From Raineya sp. (GTDB lineage: Bacteria > Bacteroidota > Bacteroidia > Cytophagales > Thermonemataceae), in NCBI GenBank assembly GCA_025454915.1, contig JALONN010000001.1, positions 62,001 through 126,000 of the forward strand: DNA of 64,000 bases. Direction: 5' to 3'. Both the position numbers and the translations under genes were made by a program. How positions within the stretch are numbered: position 1 is the first letter of the stretch; each line of letters begins with the position of its first letter. Below, in pieces: positions 1 to 9,187 of this stretch. The notes beneath the pieces are model-generated. The model was not told the DNA's origin. It did no database searches and was given only the letters and a program-made list of their open reading frames with translations.

Positions 1-374
1 ATCCAGAAGCTCAAAAGGTTTATGGAGAAAATGAGCAGCCTTTCATACTCCAAAATTTGAAAGAAGCCATTGAAATACATTTTAAAGTCAAACATTCAGC
101 AAGTGAATATGCTGATTTATTGAATATTTCATCAAAATCTTTGGCTAAGATTTGTAAAAATTATTTTAATAAAACGCTTACAGACTTAATTTCAGAACGA
201 ATTATAATTGAGGCAAAAAGAGAGTTGTATATGACTTCTAAAACTGTAAAGGAGATTGCTTATGAGTTAGGTTATCAGGATGAATACTATTTTAGCCGTT
301 TTTTTAAAACAAATGCAGATGTTTCTCCTCAGATTTATAGAGAAACAGTTGGTTTTGCAAAAGCTGAAGCATAA
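1..374 (+). CDS. AraC-family transcriptional regulator, C-terminal part (5' end outside the window)
   Basis: The frame ending at 374 is open back to the first bases of the window, so this is the 3' end of a longer gene. The first usable internal start (TTG at 57) is probably not the real one. The visible residues hold the two helix-turn-helix motifs of the AraC/XylS family: a first HTH around 'ADLLNISSKSLAKIC' and a second ending in the family signature 'IAYELGYQDEYYFSRFFK'. AraC proteins bind DNA as dimers through this domain. The ligand-sensing N-terminal domain lies outside the window, so the inducer and targets cannot be inferred. dsbD follows in the same direction after an 83-base gap with no clear terminator. 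Confidence 0.85.
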   Translation, partial: PEAQKVYGENEQPFILQNLKEAIEIHFKVKHSASEYADLLNISSKSLAKICKNYFNKTLTDLISERIIIEAKRELYMTSKTVKEIAYELGYQDEYYFSRFFKTNADVSPQIYRETVGFAKAEA

Positions 375-457
375 ATAGATATTTTTAGTAGTTTTTTAAA
401 CTTATTTTATAGAAAATTGCGTTTATTAAAAAGTTGAGTCTTATTTCAATAAATCCC

Positions 458-2608
458 ATGAAAAAAATCTTTATAATTCTCTTTCTCTTTAACATAACTA
501 TTTTAAAAGCACAAACTGGAAAAGATAAATGTTCAGATTGGGAGGTAAAAGCATCAAAATCTGAAGCCAAAGTAGGAGATGAAGTAATCATCAGTTTTTT
601 TGTTACTCCCAAACCAGACTGGTATGTTTATGCCAATGGCTTTGAAGAGGGAGGACCAAAAATAACTGAGATAAACTTTAAAAAGAATTCTTCATATCAA
701 CTAATAGGTAAACTCGAATCGCCTGGTGCTGAGACAGTTCAAGATCCTATCTTTGAAATGGCTATTAGGAAATTTAAGAAAAGAGGAGAATTCAAGCAGA
801 AAATAAAGATTTTATCAGAGAATTTTAAAGTAGAAGGAACAGTGGATTACCAAACCTGTTCTGATAAAAATGGACAGTGTATCCCTTGTGAATATGATTT
901 TAGTTTTAGCCAAATAGCTGTAAAAGCAGACGCTAAAACGGACAAGAAAGAACTTGAAGACACCAAAGCTCTGAATAAAAAAGACAGTTCTGATACAAAA
1001 AATACCACTCAAATTACTCCAGTAGATACTTTTTCCCAGAAAACCACTAAAAATGGAACAGAAACAGTAAAAAATAAACCTGTAAATTTTGAAGAAGCCC
1101 AAAAAGAAGAAGAAAATTTGTTTTTATTTGCTTTAGGGGCATTTTTAGCAGGCTTATTGGCATTGCTTACGCCATGTGTGTACCCCATGATACCCATGAC
1201 AGTAACGCTTTTTATGAAAGGAGATAAACCTATTAGTCCTCAGGCTAGTGCAGAGGAACAAATACAACAGCAAGCAGCAAACAGACGCAGAGGCATTGTA
1301 AAAGCTTTGATTTATGGTGGCTCAATCATTGGAATTTATGGTTTGTTGGGCTTATTAGCTTCACTTGCATTTGGAATAGAATTTAACAATGATTTCAGTA
1401 CTCACTGGGCTTCTAACCTGCTGTTTTTCAGTATTTTTATTGTGTTTGGTCTTTCTTTCTTGGGAATGTTTGATATTGTATTGCCCAGTAGTTTTGTCAA
1501 TAAAATAGACCGTAAAGCAGATGGAGGAGGGTATGGAGCAGTATTTTTTATGGCATTTACATTGGTTTTAGTGTCGTTTTCGTGTACAGCACCCATTGCA
1601 GGAAGCATTATTATGCTTGCAACACAAGGAGAGGTCATAAAACCATTGATAGGGATGGTGGCTTATGCTTCGGCTTTTGCAATTCCGTTTACATTTTTTG
1701 CACTTTTCCCAACAGCCATGAAAAGCCTTCCCAAATCAGGAGGGTGGCTCAACACTGTTAAGGTATTTTTAGGATTTTTAGAATTAGCTTTGGCATTTAA
1801 GTTTTTGAGTACAGCCGATTTGGCTTATCATTGGGGTATTCTGAACAGAGATGTATTTTTATCTCTTTGGATAGCTGTTTTTGGAGCAATGGCAATGTAT
1901 TTATTTGGTAAAATTCAATTGCCACATGATACGAAACTAGATAAAATATCTGTACCCAGAGCTGTAATGGCAATTATTACAACTGCTTTTACAGTATATA
2001 TGATACCAGGGCTTTGGGGAGCAGATTTGAAGCTTTTAAGTGGAATCATTCCTCCAAAAACTACACAAGAATTTATAGTAGGACAAGGAAATAATCAAAA
2101 TGTAAATACAGACAATGGAGATTTTCCAAGTACAGTTAAGTATGGAGATTTCTTAAAACTACCACATGGCTTAAAAGGATTTTACGATTATCAGGAAGGA
2201 GTGGCTTATGCCAAAAAAGTGAAAAAACCAATATTCTTGGATTTTACGGGACATGGTTGTGCTAACTGTCGTAAGATGGAGGAGTACATTTGGGTAAAAC
2301 CTGAAATCCTCAATATCCTAAAAAATGATTATGTGATTATTTCGCTTTATACAGATGACAAAACTGAACTTCCCGAAAAAGACTGGGTGACATCGAAAGT
2401 AGATGGGAAAGTAAAAAAATCTATGGGTAAAATTAATCTGCATTTTGAAGCAGAAAGGTTCAATAATATTGCTCAACCTTATTATGCTCTTCTAGATTCT
2501 GAGGGTAATTTGCTTGTAAGCCCGCCTGTAGGCTACGAACCAGATGTGAAAATCTTTGAAAAATACTTGAAGGCAGGTTTAGAAGCATTTAAAAAAGTGA
2601 AAGTATAA
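458..2608 (+). CDS. dsbD: Thiol:disulfide interchange protein DsbD (protein-disulfide reductase)
   Basis: Inner-membrane electron carrier passing reducing equivalents from cytoplasmic thioredoxin to periplasmic thiol proteins. I chose ATG 458 (716 aa) over an upstream TTG at 434 because it begins a clean signal peptide (MKKIFIILFLF). Domain order is complete: a periplasmic N-terminal immunoglobulin-like domain with a Cys pair near 'CIPCEYDF', a charged linker, a CcdA-type multi-helix membrane core with its two redox cysteines in 'TPCVYP' (about C240) and 'SFSCTAP' (about C376), and a C-terminal thioredoxin-like domain with CANC (C601/C604). All three redox modules therefore look functional. 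Known partners in Bacteroidota include cytochrome c maturation and periplasmic disulfide isomerases. A small outer-membrane protein gene starts 5 bases downstream and is probably co-transcribed. Confidence 0.95.
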   Translation: MKKIFIILFLFNITILKAQTGKDKCSDWEVKASKSEAKVGDEVIISFFVTPKPDWYVYANGFEEGGPKITEINFKKNSSYQLIGKLESPGAETVQDPIFEMAIRKFKKRGEFKQKIKILSENFKVEGTVDYQTCSDKNGQCIPCEYDFSFSQIAVKADAKTDKKELEDTKALNKKDSSDTKNTTQITPVDTFSQKTTKNGTETVKNKPVNFEEAQKEEENLFLFALGAFLAGLLALLTPCVYPMIPMTVTLFMKGDKPISPQASAEEQIQQQAANRRRGIVKALIYGGSIIGIYGLLGLLASLAFGIEFNNDFSTHWASNLLFFSIFIVFGLSFLGMFDIVLPSSFVNKIDRKADGGGYGAVFFMAFTLVLVSFSCTAPIAGSIIMLATQGEVIKPLIGMVAYASAFAIPFTFFALFPTAMKSLPKSGGWLNTVKVFLGFLELALAFKFLSTADLAYHWGILNRDVFLSLWIAVFGAMAMYLFGKIQLPHDTKLDKISVPRAVMAIITTAFTVYMIPGLWGADLKLLSGIIPPKTTQEFIVGQGNNQNVNTDNGDFPSTVKYGDFLKLPHGLKGFYDYQEGVAYAKKVKKPIFLDFTGHGCANCRKMEEYIWVKPEILNILKNDYVIISLYTDDKTELPEKDWVTSKVDGKVKKSMGKINLHFEAERFNNIAQPYYALLDSEGNLLVSPPVGYEPDVKIFEKYLKAGLEAFKKVKV

Positions 2609-2613
2609 TATAA

Positions 2614-3180
2614 ATGAAGAAAATTCTTATAATTTTATTTGGGATGGTATATTACTATCCCATTTTTGCCCAAAAACAATTTAAAAATATACTTAAAACC
2701 AATTTGATTTCTCCTATGGCAGGAGCTTTTCATCTAAACTATGAACGGAAAATAAACAATAAATTTTCTGCCCAAATAGGTTTTATGTATGGAGGTAATC
2801 CATTCTTAAATATCTCTGGATTTGAGAATAATTACAGGTCTAATGGAATAGCAGTTACACCAGAATTGAGGTTTTATATTGAAAAACAAGCACTTAAAGG
2901 CTTTTTTTTTGCAATATCTCCAAGATATAAATATTTTCAATTGTTAGGCAATACAATGCCTTTCTATCAAACAAAAGCTCATTATTCTTCCATAGGAGCA
3001 GGGCTTCTTGTAGGGTATCAATGGTTATTGGATAAAAAAATATCTTTAGAAACATATTTAGGTTATTCTATCAATAAAGGTCAATTAACAATAATATCAG
3101 GTACTCAAGAAAATTTTAATTTAGATTATTTTCGTAATCGAGGATTTCGTGTAGGATTTACTTTAGGAATACCATTTTAA
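2614..3180 (+). CDS. Small outer-membrane beta-barrel protein (DUF3575-like)
   Basis: A 188-aa protein with an N-terminal signal peptide ending near 'IFAQ'. It continues as alternating hydrophobic/polar strands with glycines and aromatics (for example 'NYERKINNKFSAQIGFMYG' and 'GFRVGFTLGIPF' at the C-terminus), the pattern of an outer-membrane barrel ending in an aromatic residue. The 'LKTNLISPMAGAFHLNYER' start resembles DUF3575-type proteins, but the assignment is by eye. It begins 5 bases after dsbD and ends at a strong hairpin, so it is the last gene of that transcript. No enzymatic motif is visible, and its function is unknown. Confidence 0.65.
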   Translation: MKKILIILFGMVYYYPIFAQKQFKNILKTNLISPMAGAFHLNYERKINNKFSAQIGFMYGGNPFLNISGFENNYRSNGIAVTPELRFYIEKQALKGFFFAISPRYKYFQLLGNTMPFYQTKAHYSSIGAGLLVGYQWLLDKKISLETYLGYSINKGQLTIISGTQENFNLDYFRNRGFRVGFTLGIPF

Positions 3181-3200
3181 AAAAGCCCCGAAGGGCTTTT
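3181..3200. terminator. Bidirectional hairpin terminator
   Basis: Stem AAAAGCCC / GGGCTTTT with a CGAA tetraloop, followed by a T run on the + strand and flanked by an A run on the other side. It lies between the convergent barrel gene (ending 3180) and nitroreductase gene (ending 3202). Confidence 0.85.
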
Positions 3201-3201
3201 T

Positions 3202-3780
3202 TTATTCTACCCATGTTACTTTTTCTTGAATAGGTTTTCTTTGCGATTCTGGAGATTCTTTGGCGATATGTCCTAAATAGAAAAAACCAAGTAATTTATC
3301 ATCATCACCCAAACCAAAAAAAGATTTGGCTTCAGGATAGTAAGTTACACCTCCACTTCCCCAATAACCGCCTATTTCATAGGCTGTTATAGATAGATAA
3401 ATATTTTGAACAGCACAAGCTACTGCTTCAATTTCTTCAATTTCGGGAATGCCTTCATGGCGTTTCATGCCAATGGCAATAATATGTGAGGCTTTGAGAG
3501 GATTGCTAAGTAGTTTCTGATAAGTATTTTCGTTAAATTTATCACCAGTATTCTTTTCTTTGTATAAGTCAGCCTGAAACTGAGCTAGTTTTTTCAGCCC
3601 TTCTCCCTTAAAAACTACAAAACGCCAAGGTTCTGTTTTTTTGTGAGTTGGGGCATGATTTGCATTTTCTAAAATCTGCCAAATAATAGCATCATCAATG
3701 GTTTTATTGCTATCAAATTGAGGTGGATATGTGGAACGACGATTCTTGATAAGCAGATTAATTGTTTCTTGTAAGGACAT
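3202..3780 (-). CDS. Nitroreductase family flavoprotein
   Basis: A 192-aa protein of the FMN-dependent nitroreductase fold, which reduces nitro groups, quinones or enones with NAD(P)H. Family marks in order: the N-terminal 'RRSTYPPQF' phosphate-binding arginines, the 'NHAPTHKKTEPWRFVVF' FMN-contacting segment, the central 'GSGGV' glycine-rich stretch and 'GFFYLGHI' near the end. Length is normal for the family. It resembles the YdjA-like small nitroreductases. The real substrate cannot be told from sequence. It is monocistronic, convergent with the dsbD transcript and divergent from typA. Confidence 0.88.
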   Translation of the reverse strand: MSLQETINLLIKNRRSTYPPQFDSNKTIDDAIIWQILENANHAPTHKKTEPWRFVVFKGEGLKKLAQFQADLYKEKNTGDKFNENTYQKLLSNPLKASHIIAIGMKRHEGIPEIEEIEAVACAVQNIYLSITAYEIGGYWGSGGVTYYPEAKSFFGLGDDDKLLGFFYLGHIAKESPESQRKPIQEKVTWVE

Positions 3781-3818
3781 ATTTTTATGGATTTAAAACA
3801 CTTAAACTAAATTTAATA

Positions 3819-3826
3819 CAAAGGTA
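3819..3826 (-). promoter_or_regulatory. Possible -7 box for the nitroreductase gene
   Basis: Reverse-strand TACCTTTG fits the Bacteroidota -7 consensus TAnnTTTG and lies about 40 bases upstream of the ATG. No good -33 TTTG is seen at the expected distance, so this is tentative. Confidence 0.3.
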
Positions 3827-3848
3827 ACTATCTTATTTTGAAGGAAAC

Positions 3849-3879
3849 TTTCTTATTATCAAATATTTTTCTAATTTTG
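3849..3879 (+). promoter_or_regulatory. Probable promoter of typA
   Basis: A -7 box TAATTTTG (3872-3879) fits TAnnTTTG exactly. A TTTC (3849-3852) sits 19 bases upstream where the -33 TTTG is expected. The ATG follows 26 bases downstream. Confidence 0.45.
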
Positions 3880-3905
3880 CACCTTCAAAAATAAGCCCTT
3901 GATTT

Positions 3906-5702
3906 ATGAATATTCGCAACATTGCTATTATTGCTCACGTTGACCATGGAAAAACCACTTTGGTAGATAAAATGATTCATTCTGCCAAACTATTCAGAGA
4001 AAACCAACAATTTGATGACCTTATTCTTGACAATAACGAATTAGAGAGAGAAAGAGGTATTACAATCGTTTCTAAAAATGTATCTATTCGTTATAAAGAT
4101 ACTAAAATTAATATTATTGATACACCTGGTCACGCCGATTTTGGTGGTGAAGTGGAGCGTGTACTTAAAATGGCTGATGGTGTACTTCTGCTAGTAGATG
4201 CTTTTGAAGGTCCTATGCCTCAGACTCGTTTTGTACTTACCAAAGCAATTCAATTAGGTTTAAAACCTGTAGTAGTAATCAATAAAGTAGATAAACCTAA
4301 TTGCCGTCCAGACGAAGTACATGAACATGTTTTTGACTTGATGTTTAACTTAGGAGCTACGGAAGACCAATTGGATTTCGTAACCATATATGGTTCAGCT
4401 AAACAAGGCTGGATGGGTTATGACTGGAAGCAACCTACTGATAATATCACTGCTCTTTTGGATACAATTATTAACGTAATACCTCCTCCTAGGGTAGCAG
4501 AAGGTGCTTTACAAATGCAAGTAACCTCTTTAGATTACTCAAACTTTGTGGGTAGAATTGCTATTGGACGTGTATACAGAGGTAGCGTTAAGCCTAATAC
4601 ACAAATTGCTTTGTGTAAGGCTGATGGTTCTATCAAGAAAATGCGTGTGAAAGAAGTTCAAACATTTGAAGGTTTAGGAAAAGCAAACGCAGAAGAAGTA
4701 AGAGCTGGAGATATTTGTGCAATTACAGGTTTAGAAGAATTTGAAATTGGAGATACTATTGCAGATGTAGAAAGCCCTGAGCCTATGCCTCGTATCTCGA
4801 TTGATGAGCCTACCATGAGTATGCTTTTCACAATTAATAACTCTCCTTTCTTTGGTAAAGAAGGTAAATTTGTTACTTCAAGACATTTAAGAGAGAGATT
4901 ATTAAAAGAAACAGAAAAGAATCTTGCTTTAAGAGTTGAATTCACAGACAGAGAAGATTCATTCATCGTATACGGACGTGGTATTCTTCACTTATCTATC
5001 CTGATTGAAACTATGCGTAGAGAAGGATATGAATTACAAGTAGGACAACCAAGAGTATTATTCAAAGAAATTGACGGACAACGTCATGAGCCTATTGAAA
5101 CACTTGTAGTGGACGTTCCTGAAGAGTTTGCGGGTAAAGTAATTGAACTTGCTACCCAACGCAAAGGTGAACTTCAGATTATGGAACCTAAAGGTGATTT
5201 ACAACATTTAGAGTTTAAAATCCCTTCTCGTGGTTTGATTGGGCTTAGAAATATGGTGCTTACATCAACACAAGGTGAGGCAGTTATGACACACCGTTTT
5301 ACAGCTTATGAGCCTTTTAAAGGTAATATTCCTGAGCGTGTAAGTGGTTCTATCATCTCTAAAGATTCTGGTCCTGCTACTGCATATTCTATTGATAAAC
5401 TACAAGATAGAGGGTTTTTCTTCATTGATCCAGGAGAAGAGATTTATGGTGGTCAGATTATTGGTGAACATACAAGAGGTTCTGACTTGGTTGTAAACGT
5501 ACAAACTGGTAAAAAACTTACCAACGTAAGAGCTTCAGGATCAGATGAGAGTGTAAAAATTGCTCCTAAAATTCAGTTCTCTTTAGAAGAAGCAATGGAA
5601 TATATCCAAAAAGACGAATACGTGGAAATAACACCTATAGCGATTCGTATGCGTAAGATATATCTCGATGAAAATGAGCGTAAAAGAATGGAAAAGCAAT
5701 AA
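3906..5702 (+). CDS. typA: Translational GTPase TypA/BipA
   Basis: Ribosome-binding GTPase of the elongation-factor superfamily involved in 50S subunit biogenesis and stress or low-temperature growth. The 598-aa length is typical. The G1 motif 'AHVDHGKTT', the switch region with 'RERGITI', G3 'DTPGHADF', G4 'NKVDKP' and G5 'GSAK' are all present. These are followed by domain II, EF-G-like domains III and V, and the TypA-specific C-terminal domain ('GGQIIGEH' and 'EEAMEYI' motifs). Start ATG 3906 directly precedes the canonical 'IRNIAIIAHVDHG'. It is monocistronic, closed by a 12-bp hairpin terminator. Nothing is missing or unusual. Confidence 0.97.
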   Translation: MNIRNIAIIAHVDHGKTTLVDKMIHSAKLFRENQQFDDLILDNNELERERGITIVSKNVSIRYKDTKINIIDTPGHADFGGEVERVLKMADGVLLLVDAFEGPMPQTRFVLTKAIQLGLKPVVVINKVDKPNCRPDEVHEHVFDLMFNLGATEDQLDFVTIYGSAKQGWMGYDWKQPTDNITALLDTIINVIPPPRVAEGALQMQVTSLDYSNFVGRIAIGRVYRGSVKPNTQIALCKADGSIKKMRVKEVQTFEGLGKANAEEVRAGDICAITGLEEFEIGDTIADVESPEPMPRISIDEPTMSMLFTINNSPFFGKEGKFVTSRHLRERLLKETEKNLALRVEFTDREDSFIVYGRGILHLSILIETMRREGYELQVGQPRVLFKEIDGQRHEPIETLVVDVPEEFAGKVIELATQRKGELQIMEPKGDLQHLEFKIPSRGLIGLRNMVLTSTQGEAVMTHRFTAYEPFKGNIPERVSGSIISKDSGPATAYSIDKLQDRGFFFIDPGEEIYGGQIIGEHTRGSDLVVNVQTGKKLTNVRASGSDESVKIAPKIQFSLEEAMEYIQKDEYVEITPIAIRMRKIYLDENERKRMEKQ

Positions 5703-5720
5703 TAATAAAATGTTTTTTAA

Positions 5721-5750
5721 AAGGCTTTCTTGTTTATGCAAGAAAGCCTT
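5721..5750 (+). terminator. Rho-independent terminator of typA
   Basis: A perfect 12-bp stem (5721-5732 with 5739-5750) and 6-base loop, followed by a short T run, 19 bases after the typA stop. Confidence 0.9.
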
Positions 5751-5822
5751 TTTGATTTTTTACTAAAAAATAACCATCTTTGAACGGTTTTTGAAGTAGA
5801 TTGTGAAAACAATAAATAAATT

Positions 5823-6257
5823 ATGAAAATTATGAAACAATTATTTTTAGTAGTCTTATTTTTAGGTATTTATACCATTAGTTTTGGACAGGATACTTTG
5901 CAAATTCAGAAAGACACAATACCAGTTATTCCGACACCCAACGAACCTTATATTCATTTTCCAACCAAAGATTATAGTTTTGGAACGATAAAAATGGGTA
6001 AGGCAACTTCACAAGTCTATGAGTTTACAAATACAGGAAAAAAAACTCTTAAAATTAGAGCTGTCCAAACAGGTTGTGATTGTACAACTGTTATTTGGGA
6101 AAAAACATCGGTAGAGCCAGGGCAAAAAGGGAAAATAACAGTAGTTTATTCTCCAAAACCCAATCAAATTGGTGAACAAAAAAAGAATATTTTAGTTATT
6201 TCTAATGCTGTCAATAAAGAAGAACGCTTATACCTTAAAGGCACAGTAGAACCCTAA
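5823..6257 (+). CDS. Secreted DUF1573 domain protein
   Basis: A 144-aa protein with an N-terminal signal peptide (ending near 'ISFGQ') and a single DUF1573 domain. The domain is an immunoglobulin/ASH-like beta-sandwich with its hallmarks 'YSFGTIKMG', 'EFTNTGKKTLKI', 'TGCDCTT' and 'VVYSPK'. DUF1573 proteins are abundant in Bacteroidota and exported, but have no agreed biochemical role. A second in-frame ATG lies at 5832. The next gene begins 30 bases downstream on the same strand and may be co-transcribed. Confidence 0.88.
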   Translation: MKIMKQLFLVVLFLGIYTISFGQDTLQIQKDTIPVIPTPNEPYIHFPTKDYSFGTIKMGKATSQVYEFTNTGKKTLKIRAVQTGCDCTTVIWEKTSVEPGQKGKITVVYSPKPNQIGEQKKNILVISNAVNKEERLYLKGTVEP

Positions 6258-6287
6258 AATAATCATATAATTAGATCAACTTAATTT

Positions 6288-7220
6288 ATGCTTGCAGTTA
6301 TCAGAAATACACTCGATGCTATATTCAATACTCGTCCCAATTATATCAAATCTATTTTTGGGGAGCCAGATTCTTGGGCAGATACAGATAAATTCTCAGA
6401 ATTTAATCTGGCTTCTGCCGATTTGCTCAAATTCGTAAAATATAGCTCAGAGGTAGCTTTACCACCTTTTTTAGGTGATAATCATTTTTTAAAACCTTTT
6501 ATCCCAAGTTTCTTACAATCTATTTTGTTTATGGAACATGCTTCTATTTTTGATGTAAGCATGGTTGATAAAAATACCAAAGTAGAAGACGAAAAATGGT
6601 TTTTTATCAATGGAATAGTAACTAATGAAGATTTAGCCACATCCAATGGCAAATACATCTCTTTGTTGTTTCAAAGACCTATTACAATTCTCCATAACCC
6701 AACCAATGGCATTGGACTTGATATTATGCAATCTGCAATGGGTAAATTTGGACATACCAATGTGGAGTTTGCAAAATTTGTGTTGCCACAAATCAGAAAA
6801 GCACTTAGCGAAAAAGAAAAGGTGGTCATTATCAGTCACTCACAAGGAACTCTTATCACTTCTACAATTCTGGATATGCTTATTCAGGAGAGGAACCCAA
6901 ATATTGGAAAATTAGAGATTTATGCTTTTGCTAATTGTGCAGAAGAAATGAGTCATAAACCTATTGCTGATGAAAAAAATAAACCTTGGATAGAGAGTTT
7001 CTCTAACGAACATGATGTAGTGGCTAAATTAGGCGTTTTACACCCTTACAGAGAGGAAAGAGGAATAAAGATAGATGGGGAGCATTTTATTAAAAAAGAT
7101 GGTTGGGGACATTTCTTAAATATCCATTATCTCAAAGGATTTATTAAGGGTGAATACACCCACGATTCAGGAGAAAAAATAACTTCTAAACTCTTTACTT
7201 ATCTCAATGGTAAAAAATAG
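6288..7220 (+). CDS. Lipase-like alpha/beta hydrolase, cytoplasmic
   Basis: A 310-aa protein with no signal peptide. The nucleophile elbow 'IISHSQGTLI' (Ser in HSQG) is of the class-3-lipase/esterase type. An Asp in 'NEHDVVAKLG' and a His in 'GWGHFLNIHYL' are plausible triad members at correct spacing. The N-terminal 100 residues have no recognisable motif and could form a lid or partner surface. The substrate is unknown. The gene ends at a hairpin terminator. I am confident of the fold and not of the activity. Confidence 0.7.
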   Translation: MLAVIRNTLDAIFNTRPNYIKSIFGEPDSWADTDKFSEFNLASADLLKFVKYSSEVALPPFLGDNHFLKPFIPSFLQSILFMEHASIFDVSMVDKNTKVEDEKWFFINGIVTNEDLATSNGKYISLLFQRPITILHNPTNGIGLDIMQSAMGKFGHTNVEFAKFVLPQIRKALSEKEKVVIISHSQGTLITSTILDMLIQERNPNIGKLEIYAFANCAEEMSHKPIADEKNKPWIESFSNEHDVVAKLGVLHPYREERGIKIDGEHFIKKDGWGHFLNIHYLKGFIKGEYTHDSGEKITSKLFTYLNGKK

Positions 7221-7222
7221 TT

Positions 7223-7247
7223 AAAACCACCTAATACAGGTGGTTTT
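7223..7247 (+). terminator. Rho-independent terminator
   Basis: A 10-bp stem AAAACCACCT / AGGTGGTTTT with a 5-base loop and T run, immediately after the hydrolase stop. Confidence 0.85.
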
Positions 7248-7348
7248 TTTATGTGTAAAGCCGAATGTTTTATAAAAGAAAAGATTTGTTTGATAAAGAA
7301 AGCAACTGCTTTGGTAAATTCTGATGAGTGTGTTGTAATTTCTTGATA

Positions 7349-7356
7349 TAGTTTTG
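7349..7356 (+). promoter_or_regulatory. Possible -7 box of the type IX cargo gene
   Basis: TAGTTTTG fits TAnnTTTG and lies 30 bases before ATG 7387. It overlaps an alternative TTG start at 7354, which argues against that start. No clear -33 element. Confidence 0.3.
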
Positions 7357-7386
7357 AAGCATCAAATCACCAAACTAAAACTAGAA

Positions 7387-9138
7387 ATGAAAAGAACACT
7401 CAAACAAATGCGTAATGCATTAACGGCTCTTCTATGCTCTGTAAGTATGAGTTATGCTCAAACAAATTTTATTCCCAATCCAAGTTTTGAAAATCTTACA
7501 TCTTGCCCCACAAATCAAGGTGATGTAAGTAAATTAAGTAACTGGTCTTTAGGATTAAACTTTCAATGCAATAGTGCTAATAATACACCTGATATTTTAG
7601 CATCTTGTGCCCCAGTTGTATACCCTTCTAATAATCAAGATATTAGTGTACCTGTAAATTTTCAAACTAGAGGGCTACTATCTAATAATATTAATGGTTT
7701 AATGCCTCATGAGGGAAGTAATTATGTACATTTAAAATATGGAGGTGCTCCAGAGTCTATTAAGACTAAATTTACAAGTACTTTGGCGTTGGGAAGGCAG
7801 TATAGAATACGTGTATGGGCATCTTTGACAGTTCCAGAAAATACCACTGTTAATACTCCTTTTAATCCAAATTCAGGAGTTCAAATTAGATTACGTAATA
7901 CGGCACCAGGATGGATAAATAGTTGCCAAAGAGCGTTAACAGTTCCTTTAACAGGTACATTTACAACAAGAGGGCAGTGGACTCTATTTGAAGCTACTTT
8001 TAGGGTTTCAGATTTGATGACAAATGCAAATATGTTTGATGATCCTGATAACAATATATACTATAATTTTAAAGACAGTCTTGAAATTATGCCTAAATTC
8101 ATGGGGCAAGGAGTAATGGGTGAGGGGATATTGATAGATGATATGTCATTAGTAGAAATACCATGTAACTTAAATCCTGCTTATGGTCTCACTTTAAGCT
8201 GTGATAAAACTACAAGAGAAGCCGTTATTTCTGTTACTGGGAATGTTGTAAACCAAAATAGTCAGTGGAATTTGTATGAAATGAATGGAAATAGTATTGC
8301 AGACCAAGATATTGTAGGAGGACCTACAAGTATCCTTCAACAATCATCAGGACATACAGCACAATTTAGAGTACCACTTTTACCTGCTGGAAAATTTTAT
8401 ATGATTAAACATGGAGTTTGGGAGAGTAATGGTGGTTGTCCTTGGGCAGAACAACGCAGAGTATTCCAAATACCCATTTTCAATGATTATGTAAATTCTG
8501 ATTTTACAGGTACATATAATTCTCCTGCAAATGGTGGAGCTCCAAGTATACAAGTAGTAGCCAGTGATCCTACTAATCCTATAAGTAATTGGGAATTATA
8601 CTATAGTACTGTTGATTTACCTATTTCTTCACCTAATTGGATTCTAGCAAATCGAGTATCAAGATTCATACCTATACATAATCATACATTTTCTAATCTC
8701 CAATATGGTGTATATTACAAGGTTAGTCATATATCCAAGCATGCTTGTTCAAATCTTGGCTATACAAATAAAAAATTCTATGGGAATTTACAGAGAATGG
8801 CAAATAATATAAAGCTAGAGGCAATAGACTCAAATACTGGAACAATGACACCAGAAGAGTATGCAGCTTTTGAAAAAATGATACAACAGGAACTGAATAC
8901 TATTCAAAATCCAATAAAACTATATCCAAACCCTGCTACAAGTGTAGTAAACATTACTAAAAATACTACAATAGGAGAACATAAAGTAACTATTACTAAT
9001 CAGTATGGAAAACAAATGTATGAGGGTGTTTTATCTTCTGAACTTACTTTAAATGTAACAGGCTGGAGAAAAGGCTTATACTTTGTAAATGTACATACAC
9101 CTGATGGAATTAAGGTAGAAAAACTTTTGGTGGAATAA
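7387..9138 (+). CDS. Secreted surface protein with type IX (Por) C-terminal sorting domain
   Basis: I chose ATG 7387 (583 aa) because it gives a compact signal peptide ending 'MSYAQ'. An in-frame ATG at 7408 is also possible. The mature N-terminus ('NFIPNPSFEN') begins a carbohydrate-binding-like jelly-roll region common in Bacteroidota secreted proteins. The middle has beta-rich, Asn/Thr/Pro-rich segments. The last 75 residues are a type A sorting domain ('LYPNPATSVVNI', 'GLYFVNV', final 'VEKLLVE'), which directs export through the SprA translocon and anchoring at the surface. No catalytic domain is recognisable. The likely role is adhesion or a matrix protein, by inference only. Confidence 0.8.
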   Translation: MKRTLKQMRNALTALLCSVSMSYAQTNFIPNPSFENLTSCPTNQGDVSKLSNWSLGLNFQCNSANNTPDILASCAPVVYPSNNQDISVPVNFQTRGLLSNNINGLMPHEGSNYVHLKYGGAPESIKTKFTSTLALGRQYRIRVWASLTVPENTTVNTPFNPNSGVQIRLRNTAPGWINSCQRALTVPLTGTFTTRGQWTLFEATFRVSDLMTNANMFDDPDNNIYYNFKDSLEIMPKFMGQGVMGEGILIDDMSLVEIPCNLNPAYGLTLSCDKTTREAVISVTGNVVNQNSQWNLYEMNGNSIADQDIVGGPTSILQQSSGHTAQFRVPLLPAGKFYMIKHGVWESNGGCPWAEQRRVFQIPIFNDYVNSDFTGTYNSPANGGAPSIQVVASDPTNPISNWELYYSTVDLPISSPNWILANRVSRFIPIHNHTFSNLQYGVYYKVSHISKHACSNLGYTNKKFYGNLQRMANNIKLEAIDSNTGTMTPEEYAAFEKMIQQELNTIQNPIKLYPNPATSVVNITKNTTIGEHKVTITNQYGKQMYEGVLSSELTLNVTGWRKGLYFVNVHTPDGIKVEKLLVE

Positions 9139-9155
9139 ATCTGAGAAAAGCTCTT

Positions 9156-9187
9156 AAAATAAGACTACTAGACAGTAGTCTTATTTT
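9156..9187. terminator. Bidirectional hairpin terminator
   Basis: A 14-bp perfect stem (9156-9169 with 9174-9187) and 4-base loop, shared by the convergent cargo gene and symporter gene. It overlaps the symporter stop codon. Confidence 0.88.
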